64,000 nt of DNA from Lysobacteraceae bacterium NML08-0793 (lineage in GTDB: Bacteria; Pseudomonadota; Gammaproteobacteria; Xanthomonadales; Xanthomonadaceae): positions 169,123-233,122 of the forward strand of contig NWQR01000003.1 in the NCBI GenBank assembly GCA_002798275.1, written 5' to 3'. The notes below the pieces were generated by a model. It saw only the letters and a list, made by a program, of their open reading frames with translations. It was not told where the DNA came from and made no database searches. Below, piece after piece: positions 25,781 through 33,892 of the stretch (position 1 is its first letter; each line of letters begins with the position of its first letter). The translations under genes and the position numbers were made by a program.

Positions 25781-27544
25781 TTGTCGGTCATCCGCGTGGA
25801 AACCCTCGACCAAGTCAACATCAAGCTGCTGTTCGGTGCCCTCCTGGTGCTGGCCGGGATTGCCTCGTCGCTGCTCGCCCGCCGCTTTGGCGCACCGCTG
25901 CTGCTGGTGTTCCTGTTGCTCGGCCTGCTGCTTGGCGTGGATGGCCCAGGCGGCATCGAATACAGCGATGCCGGTTTCACCTATTTGGCCGGCTCCCTGG
26001 CGCTGGCATTGATTCTGTTTGAAGGTGGTCTGCAAACCCGCGCCTCGCAAGTCCGCGGCACGGTTATGCCCTCGGTGATGCTGGCCACTGTCGGCGTGGT
26101 GCTGACCGCCGCTTTCACCGCGATTGCCGCGCATTTTTTGCTGGATCTCTCACCACTGCGCGCCTTGCTGCTTGGCACGGTGATTTCTTCCACCGACGCT
26201 GCCGCAGTGTTCTTTCTCATCCGTGCAGGCGGCCTGCATCTTGAGCGCCGCACCGGCAGCACGCTGGAAGTCGAGTCCGGCGCCAATGATCCGGTGGCGG
26301 TGTTTCTTACCATCGCCATCACCGGCTGGCTGGCCGGCAAGGGCGTTACCGTCACGGAAATACTCGGGCAGATTGTCTGGGGCATCGTCTGCGGCACGAT
26401 GCTGGGCTATCTCGGCGGACGGCTGATTGTCTGGTCGCTGAATCATTACGACCTGCCCTCCGGCCTGCACCCCTGGCTTGCAATGGCCGGTGCCGTCAGC
26501 GTCTTTGCCATCACCGGCTGGCTTGGCGGCAGCGGCTTTCTGGCGGTGTATCTGGCCGGTATCGTGGTGGCCAACCGCCCGGTGCGCACCCGCAACGAAG
26601 TGATGGCCGTGCAAGATGCCGTAACCTGGTTTGCACAACTGGTGATGTTTCTGCTGCTGGGACTGCTGGCCACCCCCAGCAGCCTGCTGGACGTGCTCTG
26701 GCCGGCGCTGGGCGTTTCGCTGTTTTTGATGTTCATTGGCAGACCCCTGGCCGTGCTGCTATGCCTGCTGCCATTTGGCTACCGCCCCGGCGAAACCGGC
26801 TTCATCGCCTGGGTCGGACTGCGCGGCGCGGTCGGCATCTTTCTGGCCTCGATTCCATTACTGGTGGAGCTGCCCAACGCACCGCTGTATTTCAATGTGG
26901 CCTTCGTGGTGGTGCTCACCTCGATGCTGATTCAGGGCTGGACACTCACCCGTGCCGCCCACTGGTTTGGTGTGGCCGTGCCGCGCAATGACCCCGATAC
27001 CCGCCGCGTACAACTGGATTTGCCCGGACAACTGGACTACGACCTGCTGGGCTACCGCGTCCCCAGCGGCTGCAAGGCGCTGCAAACCGATACCTGGCCG
27101 CCGAAAGTACGGCTGATGATGGCGGTGCGCGATGGCAAGGTGCTGACCGCCGAAGAAGCCGGCGCACTGCAAGCCCACGACTACGCCTATCTGCTGGCAC
27201 CCGCCGGTGCCGCCCGGCGCGTGGACTGGATGTTTTCGGAAAAACCCGACGACCAGCCGCAGGAGAGCCTTGGCAAATTTCCGTTGCCGGGCAATGTGGC
27301 ATTGGGCGAGCTGGCACAGTTCTACGGCCTACGCATCCCTAAACACCTAGCCAACCATACCGCCGCCGAACTGTTTGACCAGCGCTTTGATGAAATCCCA
27401 CAAATTGGCGACCGCCTGACACTCGGCCCTGCCGTGCTGATTGTGCGCGAAATAGAAAACCAGCACGTTACCCAAGTGGGACTTGAGTTCGTCAGCCTGG
27501 GCGAGCGCATTATCAGCGGCGGCCGCACGGCTGGACTGAAGTGA
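25781..27544 (+). CDS. Potassium/proton antiporter of the CPA1 (NhaP2/CvrA) type
   Basis: A 587-residue inner-membrane cation/proton antiporter. About twelve hydrophobic helices fill residues 10-400, with conserved segments FLLLGLLLGVDGPGGI, LILFEGGLQT, VISSTDAAAVFFLI, LEVESGANDPVAVFL and FIAWVGLRGAVGIFLA. These include the acidic ion-site residues of CPA1 exchangers. The C-terminal 180 residues are soluble and match the TrkA-C plus CorC/HlyC-like regulatory pair of NhaP2. The start is a TTG at 25781; a GTG at 25796 is an alternative and no ATG gives the full first helix. Confidence 0.88.
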   Translation: MSVIRVETLDQVNIKLLFGALLVLAGIASSLLARRFGAPLLLVFLLLGLLLGVDGPGGIEYSDAGFTYLAGSLALALILFEGGLQTRASQVRGTVMPSVMLATVGVVLTAAFTAIAAHFLLDLSPLRALLLGTVISSTDAAAVFFLIRAGGLHLERRTGSTLEVESGANDPVAVFLTIAITGWLAGKGVTVTEILGQIVWGIVCGTMLGYLGGRLIVWSLNHYDLPSGLHPWLAMAGAVSVFAITGWLGGSGFLAVYLAGIVVANRPVRTRNEVMAVQDAVTWFAQLVMFLLLGLLATPSSLLDVLWPALGVSLFLMFIGRPLAVLLCLLPFGYRPGETGFIAWVGLRGAVGIFLASIPLLVELPNAPLYFNVAFVVVLTSMLIQGWTLTRAAHWFGVAVPRNDPDTRRVQLDLPGQLDYDLLGYRVPSGCKALQTDTWPPKVRLMMAVRDGKVLTAEEAGALQAHDYAYLLAPAGAARRVDWMFSEKPDDQPQESLGKFPLPGNVALGELAQFYGLRIPKHLANHTAAELFDQRFDEIPQIGDRLTLGPAVLIVREIENQHVTQVGLEFVSLGERIISGGRTAGLK

Positions 27545-27554
27545 TGTGACAGCG

Positions 27555-27597
27555 GCAGCAGGAGCGCTGCTACCTGGAGTGGGGAGTGATTCCCCAC
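27555..27597. other. Two adjacent small hairpins between the antiporter and the toxin-antitoxin pair
   Basis: GCAGC/GCTGC (27555-27559 with 27566-27570) and GTGGGGA/TCCCCAC (27579-27585 with 27591-27597) form two hairpins soon after the antiporter stop. There is no U-tract. The layout resembles REP-like elements, but no second copy was seen in the window. Confidence 0.35.
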
Positions 27598-27674
27598 GCT
27601 GTAGCGCGCATGCCCAGCGGCATGGATTTGAGGCCGTCGCGTATCCCCGATAATCCAGCTGATAAGATGCCTGC

Positions 27675-27866
27675 ATGAATGCTCAACTCCATCATCTGGA
27701 TCCGCTGATTTCCGAGTTTGAAACCGCCGAGGCCGAAGCGGCTTATCGTGAATGGGTGCTTGTCAAAGTAGCCGAAGCACGAGCCTGCACAAAGCCGGTC
27801 ATCCCGCATGATCAAGTCATGGCCGAAGTTGAAGCCTTGATCGCTTCCAAGCGAGCAAGAGTCTGA
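27675..27866 (+). CDS. Antitoxin of a ParE-type toxin-antitoxin module (stability-determinant type)
   Basis: A 63-residue protein resembling the short 'stability determinant' antitoxins. ISEFETAEAEAAYREWVLVKVAEA is followed by the ending IPHDQVMAEVEALIASKRARV. It would neutralise the toxin encoded immediately downstream and probably represses its own promoter. Its TGA stop shares a base with the toxin ATG (TGATG), the usual translational coupling for such pairs. Confidence 0.82.
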   Translation: MNAQLHHLDPLISEFETAEAEAAYREWVLVKVAEARACTKPVIPHDQVMAEVEALIASKRARV

Positions 27867-28141
27867 TGCTTCCGGTCGTCTGGAAGAACTCGGCAAAAAA
27901 TGACCTGATGGAAATTATCGGCTACATCGCCGACAAGAACCCTGATGCGGCTGAGCGTTTCAAAACGCATATAGAGAAAGCGGCCGAACTGTTGTCCATA
28001 GTGCCGATGGGTTTCCGTAAAGGAATCACTCTAGGAACCCGCGAATATCTGGTTCACCCGAACTACTTTCTGGTGTATGAAATTGAAGCCGGACAGGTAT
28101 CCATCCTGCGGGTAATTCATTCCCGACGGCAGTACCCATAG
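27866..28141 (+). CDS. ParE/RelE-superfamily toxin
   Basis: A 91-residue basic protein with the ParE fold pattern. VVWKNSAKNDLMEIIGYIADKNPDAAERF forms the N-terminal helical hairpin and YLVHPNYFLVYEIEAGQVSILRVIHSRRQYP the beta-sheet core with the conserved LRVIHSRRQ ending. ParE members poison gyrase while RelE members cleave mRNA; this ending is more common in ParE. The gene is intact, so the module is probably functional. It ends before a bidirectional terminator at 28207-28232. Confidence 0.88.
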   Translation: MLPVVWKNSAKNDLMEIIGYIADKNPDAAERFKTHIEKAAELLSIVPMGFRKGITLGTREYLVHPNYFLVYEIEAGQVSILRVIHSRRQYP

Positions 28142-28206
28142 CCCCGTAGTGACTTCAAAGCCGCAAGCCAGAATCGCCATGCAACACGCAACAATGGCCG
28201 CAAAAG

Positions 28207-28232
28207 AAAAGGCTCCGAAACCGGAGCCTTTT
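28207..28232. terminator. Bidirectional terminator between toxin gene and TonB receptor gene
   Basis: AAAAGGCTCCG (28207-28217) and CGGAGCCTTTT (28222-28232) form an 11-bp stem with loop AAAC, U-rich in both directions. It can end the toxin transcript (plus) and the receptor transcript (minus, stop at 28256). Confidence 0.88.
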
Positions 28233-28255
28233 CCTTGACACATACCGCCTGATTA

Positions 28256-31114
28256 TCAGAACTTCTGGGTGTACTTGAAGTACCAGAAGCGACCGATATC
28301 GAAGCCGCCGTAATAGGCGTAGTTCGAGCTCGGCTGGCTGTACATCACCGGCGCATAGCGACCAAACACGTTGTTGGCGCCGAAGGACACCGTGCCATTC
28401 CACGGGGTCTTGACGCGGAACTGCACGTCGTTGAACGTGGTCGAGCCATTGCGGTGATGCGGAACCACCTTGCCCAGGGTATCCGGAGCCTGATAGTTCG
28501 GGATGTTGCAACGCTCATCAAACTCGCAACGCTCCTTCATCGCCGAGTAGTAGCGCGCCGTCCAGGTGACACCAAAGTTGCCGTAATCCCAGCTCAGCCC
28601 CAGGTTGGAGCGCAGGCGGAAGGTGGAGCCAAAGCTCACCGACTGGCTGATCGGGGTATCTACATCGTTGGTGGACTTGGAGGCATAACGGCTGAAGTAG
28701 GTGCTGTCCGAGTTGATGCCGAAGCGGCCAAAGCGTTCGGTATCAAAGCGGTAGGCCACACTCAGGTCATAGCCTTCAATGTCGGTGAACCCGGCATTGC
28801 GATCACCACGACGCAGATCGGTGACGATATGACCCAGCGACGAATCACGACGGAACAGGGTGCAGCGGGAAGCAACCCCCTTGACATAGCAGTCATCCAG
28901 GATAGCCGTTGCAGAATCACCGACCATGGTGTCGTCGATACGCACACGCCACCAGTCCAGCGCCACGTTCAGGCCTTCAAGGAAGCTCGGGCTGTACACC
29001 AGACCCGCCGACCAGCTACGCGATTTTTCCGGCTGCAGCAGCGGGTTGGAGCCGCTGATAAACGGCACCGGGGTCTGTGCAGAGACACCATCGCTGGGCA
29101 GGAAGCCCTGCTTCAGCTGACGGAAATTGGCCGGCACATCAGCCAAACAGGCCGGGGTGCCGCGCGCCACGCCGTAGACCGAGTCACAGGGATCAGCAAA
29201 GGTATCAAAGCTCTGCGAACCAGTTGCATACAGGTCACTGATAGCCGGAGCGCGGAAACCCTGCGCCCAGGTACCACGTACCAGCAGGTCTTCAATCGGC
29301 TTCCACTTCAGGCCAAACTTGCTGTTGGTGGTATTGCCGAAGGTGCTGTACCGGGAGTGGCGCGAGGCCAGGTCAAAGCTCAGCTCCTGGAAGCCGGTCA
29401 CGCCGGAAAGCACCGGGATATGCAGCTCGGCAAAGACTTCGGTGACATCATATTTGCCCGCAGTCGGACCGGCAGCCAGATTGGTGGTCTGCCCGGATTG
29501 CGCCAGCGCGTCCGGATAGTACCCGCCTTTCTCGGTACGCTTTTCATAGCCCAAGGCATAGCCGAGGTCACCCGCCGGCAGGGTGAACAGGTTGCCGCTG
29601 ATATTGGCGAACACCATCTTGGTGCTGGTATTGCCGGTGGCATGCTCGGTCGGGTACAGGAACTTCTGCAGTGCCGGGTCAGCCAGTGAATTGACCACCG
29701 CACCGGTACCGAAACCGGCAAACGGGTTCCACGGCACGCAGTCTGCCAGCGGAATCGGATTGGCGGGGGTACCACACTGCACCACGCCCGAAGCGTTCAT
29801 GAAGGACGGGCCAACTGCCGCACGCACATTCTGGACATTGAAGTTACCGGTATTGATGGTCACCAGCTTGTTGTCGGCATAGGAATAACCGGCTTCCCAG
29901 TCCATATAACGCTCACCGAACTCGAAGCTGCCTTCCAGCGAGGTCACAAAACGCCAGCTGGTCAGATTGCTGGTGGTGATACGCGGCATTTCCCAGCCAC
30001 GACGGCGCCAATGTACATCCTGTGCGCCAGCGGTCGGATTGAAGTAGCTGTCTTTCGACATCGGTGCATCAACACCCTTGGCGGCCGACTGCAACGGATA
30101 GCCGGCAATCTGGCGCACCGCTTCACGCTGGCTATAGCTGATGTCCGTATTCCAGCGGATATTGTCACTCAGGTCATAGCCTGCGCTAAGCGACAGGGTA
30201 CGTGCACTGAGCGGGGTCAGGACATGCATCTGGTCGGAAGGCTTGCTGCAATCATCCGGACAAGCCTGACGATGGAAGTTCGCCGCCCCCAGCGCATTAC
30301 CATCCTTATTTGCGGCATGCCACACGGAGCCACGACCGGGCCTGGCATCCAGCGTGTAAGTACCCCACTGCCCTACCGAAGTGTAGCTGTATTGCGGGTA
30401 ACCCGGATAACTGTCGCTGGAGAACCAGCGATTGCGTGCCCAGACTTCGCCTTCTTTGCGATATTCGGCACCAACGGTGATATAGCCGCGCTCACCAGCG
30501 ACACCCACCACACCGGAGACGCGCTCCTTGGCGCCATCACCCTGGCTGTATTGGCCGTAATAGGCTTCGACTTCCGCACCTTCATAGTTCTTGCGGGTGA
30601 TGATATTGATCACACCGGCAATGGCATCGGAGCCGTAGGTGGAAGAGGCACCGTCTTTCAGGATATCGATGCGCTCGACCATGATATTGGGGATAGCGGA
30701 GATATCCTGCAGACCGTCGGTGTTAATCGGCAGACGCTTGCCATTGACCAGAACCAGGGTGCGATTGGCGCCAAGGTTACGCAAGTCGATGTACTGACCA
30801 CCGACGCTCTCACCCGAGGAAAGCGGCCGCGAACGGCTGATCGGCGGCGAGCCAGCAGCGGTCATGTTTTGCAGCACATCGGCCACGGAAACCACGCCCT
30901 GGGCTTCCAGGGCTTGACGGGAAATGGTGAAAACCGGCTTGGCGGTTTCAACATCGGCCGAACGAATACGCGAGCCGGTGATTTCGATACGGTCAAGCTC
31001 TTTGGCTTTGCTTTCTTCTTGGGCAAAGGCAGCGCCCGAGACCAAAGTGGCGGCACTGACGAACAGGGCGACTTGAATCGCGCTGGTCAGCTTTTGCTTC
31101 TTGGTGTTCAACAT
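28256..31114 (-). CDS. TonB-dependent outer-membrane receptor
   Basis: A 952-residue energy-coupled outer-membrane transporter of the large xanthomonad type. The signal peptide ends near AAFA-QEE (about residue 31). An ELDRIEITGSRIRSAD segment (about 39-53) covers the TonB-box region, and the plug contains SVADVLQNM, YIDLRNLGANRTLVLVNGKRLP and the conserved ERIDILKDGASSTYGSDAIAGVINIITRK. The remainder is beta-barrel, ending in FDIGRFWYFKYTQKF with the terminal Phe. It is monocistronic with its own terminator. The absence of a neighbouring sigma/anti-sigma pair or transporter leaves the substrate open (carbohydrate, peptide or metal complex). Confidence 0.93.
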   Translation of the reverse strand: MLNTKKQKLTSAIQVALFVSAATLVSGAAFAQEESKAKELDRIEITGSRIRSADVETAKPVFTISRQALEAQGVVSVADVLQNMTAAGSPPISRSRPLSSGESVGGQYIDLRNLGANRTLVLVNGKRLPINTDGLQDISAIPNIMVERIDILKDGASSTYGSDAIAGVINIITRKNYEGAEVEAYYGQYSQGDGAKERVSGVVGVAGERGYITVGAEYRKEGEVWARNRWFSSDSYPGYPQYSYTSVGQWGTYTLDARPGRGSVWHAANKDGNALGAANFHRQACPDDCSKPSDQMHVLTPLSARTLSLSAGYDLSDNIRWNTDISYSQREAVRQIAGYPLQSAAKGVDAPMSKDSYFNPTAGAQDVHWRRRGWEMPRITTSNLTSWRFVTSLEGSFEFGERYMDWEAGYSYADNKLVTINTGNFNVQNVRAAVGPSFMNASGVVQCGTPANPIPLADCVPWNPFAGFGTGAVVNSLADPALQKFLYPTEHATGNTSTKMVFANISGNLFTLPAGDLGYALGYEKRTEKGGYYPDALAQSGQTTNLAAGPTAGKYDVTEVFAELHIPVLSGVTGFQELSFDLASRHSRYSTFGNTTNSKFGLKWKPIEDLLVRGTWAQGFRAPAISDLYATGSQSFDTFADPCDSVYGVARGTPACLADVPANFRQLKQGFLPSDGVSAQTPVPFISGSNPLLQPEKSRSWSAGLVYSPSFLEGLNVALDWWRVRIDDTMVGDSATAILDDCYVKGVASRCTLFRRDSSLGHIVTDLRRGDRNAGFTDIEGYDLSVAYRFDTERFGRFGINSDSTYFSRYASKSTNDVDTPISQSVSFGSTFRLRSNLGLSWDYGNFGVTWTARYYSAMKERCEFDERCNIPNYQAPDTLGKVVPHHRNGSTTFNDVQFRVKTPWNGTVSFGANNVFGRYAPVMYSQPSSNYAYYGGFDIGRFWYFKYTQKF

Positions 31115-31297
31115 TGGGGAGTATCTCCTGAATGGTTAGCGATTTCCGCACGGCTCCGGCAGAGCCGATGCGAAACCGTCGGCGAGGATAACGCAAACTT
31201 TACACACTCGAAAGGCTCGCATTCAGCTTGGCGGCGCAACTGTGATCCAGTTTGCAAATGCCGGGATAGCGGTGGTTTGGCAAATTTGCGCAGGCGC

Positions 31298-31329
31298 AAA
31301 AACAACGGCTCGCAGTTTCTGCGAGCCGT
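31298..31329 (-). terminator. Intrinsic terminator of pckG
   Basis: A perfect 11-bp stem (31305-31315 with 31319-31329, loop of three) is followed on the minus strand by TTGTTTTTG. It lies 25 bases beyond the pckG stop. The rest of 31115-31304 is the TonB-receptor leader, with a small hairpin at 31151-31167 and an AGGAGATA ribosome-binding site. Confidence 0.88.
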
Positions 31330-31354
31330 CGGCTTGTAGGGGGCTTGGTTTGGT

Positions 31355-33106
31355 TTAGCTCAACGCTTTGTGGATGCGTTTTTGCTCGGCTTTCAGCGCC
31401 TCGGGCATGCGCGGGCCGTATTCTTCCAAGTATTCGCCGATGCTGGCGAATTCGGCTGCCCAGCCTTCGCGGTCGTAGTCGAACAGTTTTTGCATGGCTT
31501 CATCACCCAATTCCAAGCCATCCAGATTGATGTCGGCAGGATGCGGCAGGTGGCCAATCGGGGTTTCTTGGCTGCCGACGCTACCGGCCACGCGCTTCAA
31601 CATCCATTCCAAAACGCGCATGTTGTCGCCAAAGCCCGGCCAGAGGAAGTCGCCGCCATCGCCCTTGCGGAACCAGTTGACGTGGAAGATTTTCGGCAGG
31701 CGGACATCGGCCTGGTCGAACGACAGCCAGTGACTGAAGTAGTCGGCAAAGTTGTAGCCGCAGAAGGGCTTCATCGCCATCGGGTCGCGACGCATCACGC
31801 CCACCGCGCCGGTGGCCGCGGCGGTGGTTTCCGAACCCATTGCCGCCCCGATCAATACGCCATGCGTCCAGTCGCGGGCTTCAAATACCAGCGGCACCAG
31901 CGAAGCGCGACGGCCACCAAAGACGATGGCAGAAATCGGCACACCAGCCGGCGCTTCGGCTTCTGGCGAATAGCTGGGGCATTGTTTGGCACTGACGGTA
32001 AAGCGCGAATTGGGATGCGCTGCCGGGGTACCAGCTTCGGCGTTGAACGGATTGCCCTTCCAGTCGGTCATCGGCACGCGCTTGTCCAGACCTTCCCACC
32101 ACGGTTGGTTGTCATCGGTTACGGCGACATTGGTGAAGATGGTATTGCGCTGGATGGAGGCCAAGGCATTGGGATTGGATTTGGCCGAAGTGCCGGGTGC
32201 CACGCCAAAGAAACCGGCTTCGGGGTTGATGGCGTACAGGCGGCCATCCTTGCCCGGACGCATCCAGCAGATGTCATCACCGATGGTGGTGATTTTCCAG
32301 CCATCGCGCACATAGCCTTCGGGCGGAATCAGCATGGCAAGGTTGGTCTTGCCGCAAGCGCTGGGAAAGGCTGCGGCGATGTAGTGTTTTTCACCGGCGG
32401 GGTTTTCGATGCCGAGAATCAGCATGTGCTCGGCCAACCAGCCTTCACTGCGTGCCTGGTGGCTGGCGATGCGCAGCGCGTGGCACTTCTTGCCCAGCAA
32501 GGCGTTGCCGCCGTAGCCAGAGCCGAAGGACTGGATTTCCAGAGATTCGGGAAAGTGCATGATGAAGCGGCGCTCGGGGTTCAAATCGCCGGTGGAGTGC
32601 AGCCCCTTGACGAAGCTGCCTTCGCGCTCGATGCGCTCAAGCGCCGCCTTGCCCATGCGGGTCATGATGCGCATATTCGCCACCACATAAGGCGAGTCGG
32701 TGATTTCCACGCCGCAACGCGACAGCGGCGAATCAATCGGCCCCATGCAGTACGGCACCACATACAGGGTGCGGCCTTTCATGCAGCCGGCAAACAGTTC
32801 GCGCATCTTGGCGCGCGCCTCAGCAGGCGCCATCCAGTGATTGTTCGGGCCGGCGTCCTCGCGCTCGGTGGTGCAAACAAAGGTCAGATGCTCCACGCGC
32901 GCCACATCGTCCGGGTGCGAGCGATGCAGATAGCTTTCCGGGTGGCTGCTTTCGTTGAGCTTGGACAAGGTGCCATCGGCCAGCATCTGCTCGATGAGCT
33001 TGGCGTTTTCGGCATCCGAGCCATCGCACCAATGGATGTGGTCGGGCTGGGTCAGCTGGGCGACTTCTTCAACCCATTGGTTCAAGGCGGGGAGTTGGCT
33101 GGTCAT
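31355..33106 (-). CDS. pckG: Phosphoenolpyruvate carboxykinase (GTP)
   Basis: Converts oxaloacetate and GTP to phosphoenolpyruvate, the entry step of gluconeogenesis. The 583-residue protein has the kinase-1a loop FPSACGKTNLAML (247-259) with the reactive cysteine typical of GTP-type enzymes. Upstream segments MGPIDSPLSRCGVEITDSPYV and FGSGYGGNALLGKKCHALR carry the PEP/metal-binding residues, and NWFRKGDGGDFLWPGFGDNMRVLEW forms the nucleotide-binding end. ATG 33106 is preceded by TTGAGAGAAG; an upstream ATG at 33142 would add 12 residues. The TetR gene lies immediately upstream on the same strand. Confidence 0.96.
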   Translation of the reverse strand: MTSQLPALNQWVEEVAQLTQPDHIHWCDGSDAENAKLIEQMLADGTLSKLNESSHPESYLHRSHPDDVARVEHLTFVCTTEREDAGPNNHWMAPAEARAKMRELFAGCMKGRTLYVVPYCMGPIDSPLSRCGVEITDSPYVVANMRIMTRMGKAALERIEREGSFVKGLHSTGDLNPERRFIMHFPESLEIQSFGSGYGGNALLGKKCHALRIASHQARSEGWLAEHMLILGIENPAGEKHYIAAAFPSACGKTNLAMLIPPEGYVRDGWKITTIGDDICWMRPGKDGRLYAINPEAGFFGVAPGTSAKSNPNALASIQRNTIFTNVAVTDDNQPWWEGLDKRVPMTDWKGNPFNAEAGTPAAHPNSRFTVSAKQCPSYSPEAEAPAGVPISAIVFGGRRASLVPLVFEARDWTHGVLIGAAMGSETTAAATGAVGVMRRDPMAMKPFCGYNFADYFSHWLSFDQADVRLPKIFHVNWFRKGDGGDFLWPGFGDNMRVLEWMLKRVAGSVGSQETPIGHLPHPADINLDGLELGDEAMQKLFDYDREGWAAEFASIGEYLEEYGPRMPEALKAEQKRIHKALS

Positions 33107-33134
33107 GGCTTCTCTCAAGGTTGGGGATGGGTCA

Positions 33135-33725
33135 TCAGGCACGCTGCGGAATCAGCGTTGCCATCATGTGGGCAACATAGTCTTCAAACTCTTCGCGCTG
33201 CATATCGCGCTGCCCCAGTTGCAGGTTGAGCTGCAAAAAGCCCACATAGGCGGCATAGGCTAGGCGCGCGCGATGCTGCGCAGCCACGGTATCCAACCCT
33301 GCCTGACGAAAGGCAGCGGTCAGATAATCCATGCGGCGCTTGGAAACGCGACTTATCACCGGCTGCACGCTGGGGTTGTCTAGGGCTTTCAGCAATTCGC
33401 TGTAAATCACATGCGATTGCACTTCGTTTGCCACCAGCTTGAACAGTGCGCCCAAGCGTTCGGCGGGGTTTTCCAAGGCTTCCAGCGGGGCGAATACCAC
33501 TTCTTGTTCGTGGGTTTCCCAGCGCTCCAGCGCCGCCTGCAACAAGGCATCGCGGGAAGGAAAGTGCCAGTAGAAACTGCCTTTGGTCACCCCAAGGCGA
33601 CGCGCCAGCGGTTCGACGGCCACGGCCAGAACACCTTGTTCGGCGATTTGCTCCAGTGCGGCAACGGCCCAGTCATCGGCACTCAGACGGCCATTGCGCT
33701 CGGCTTTGGGCGATACTTCATTCAT
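33135..33725 (-). CDS. TetR-family regulator, probable repressor of fadE
   Basis: A 196-residue regulator with an N-terminal HTH: DWAVAALEQIAEQGVLAVAVEPLARRLGVTKGSFYWHFPSRDALLQAAL (about 18-66), in which the recognition helix is VTKGSFYWHF. The C-terminal ligand-binding half has no recognisable motif. It is divergent from fadE, and the 167-base interval carries two palindromes built on the same CATAC/GTATG half-site. This suggests control of fadE and itself in response to an acyl-CoA-like ligand (inference). pckG follows 28 bases downstream and could be co-transcribed. Confidence 0.9.
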   Translation of the reverse strand: MNEVSPKAERNGRLSADDWAVAALEQIAEQGVLAVAVEPLARRLGVTKGSFYWHFPSRDALLQAALERWETHEQEVVFAPLEALENPAERLGALFKLVANEVQSHVIYSELLKALDNPSVQPVISRVSKRRMDYLTAAFRQAGLDTVAAQHRARLAYAAYVGFLQLNLQLGQRDMQREEFEDYVAHMMATLIPQRA

Positions 33726-33740
33726 GATTGCGAATTAAAC

Positions 33741-33766
33741 CATACGCAGGGGACAAGTTGCGTATG
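33741..33766. promoter_or_regulatory. Palindrome 1 in the tetR-fadE interval (candidate operator)
   Basis: CATACGCA (33741-33748) and TGCGTATG (33759-33766) form a perfect 8+8 inverted repeat with a 10-base spacer. It begins 15 bases upstream of the tetR start codon and uses the same core half-site as palindrome 2. Confidence 0.65.
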
Positions 33767-33816
33767 TTGTCGTTTGATTTCATTCCCGCATTGCAGCTTG
33801 ACAGCCCCGCAGCAGC

Positions 33817-33836
33817 TCCATACTTTTGCGTATGGA
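33817..33836. promoter_or_regulatory. Palindrome 2 in the tetR-fadE interval (candidate operator)
   Basis: TCCATAC (33817-33823) and GTATGGA (33830-33836) form a perfect 7+7 inverted repeat with a 6-base spacer, typical geometry for a TetR dimer site. It lies 56 bases before the fadE ATG, where a promoter would be expected. Confidence 0.68.
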
Positions 33837-33892
33837 ATAGACAGCCCGACTTTTCCGACATCGCCAAACCCCAACTCGTACCGGAGTGCCTT

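Noticed and set aside
28256..31114. Frameshifted or truncated TonB receptor
   Set aside because: The frame is continuous from signal peptide to terminal Phe with plug motifs intact.
31370..33229. 619-codon plus-strand open frame opposite pckG
   Set aside because: No recognisable domain and low-complexity His/Gly/Ala composition; the minus strand encodes a full PEP carboxykinase.
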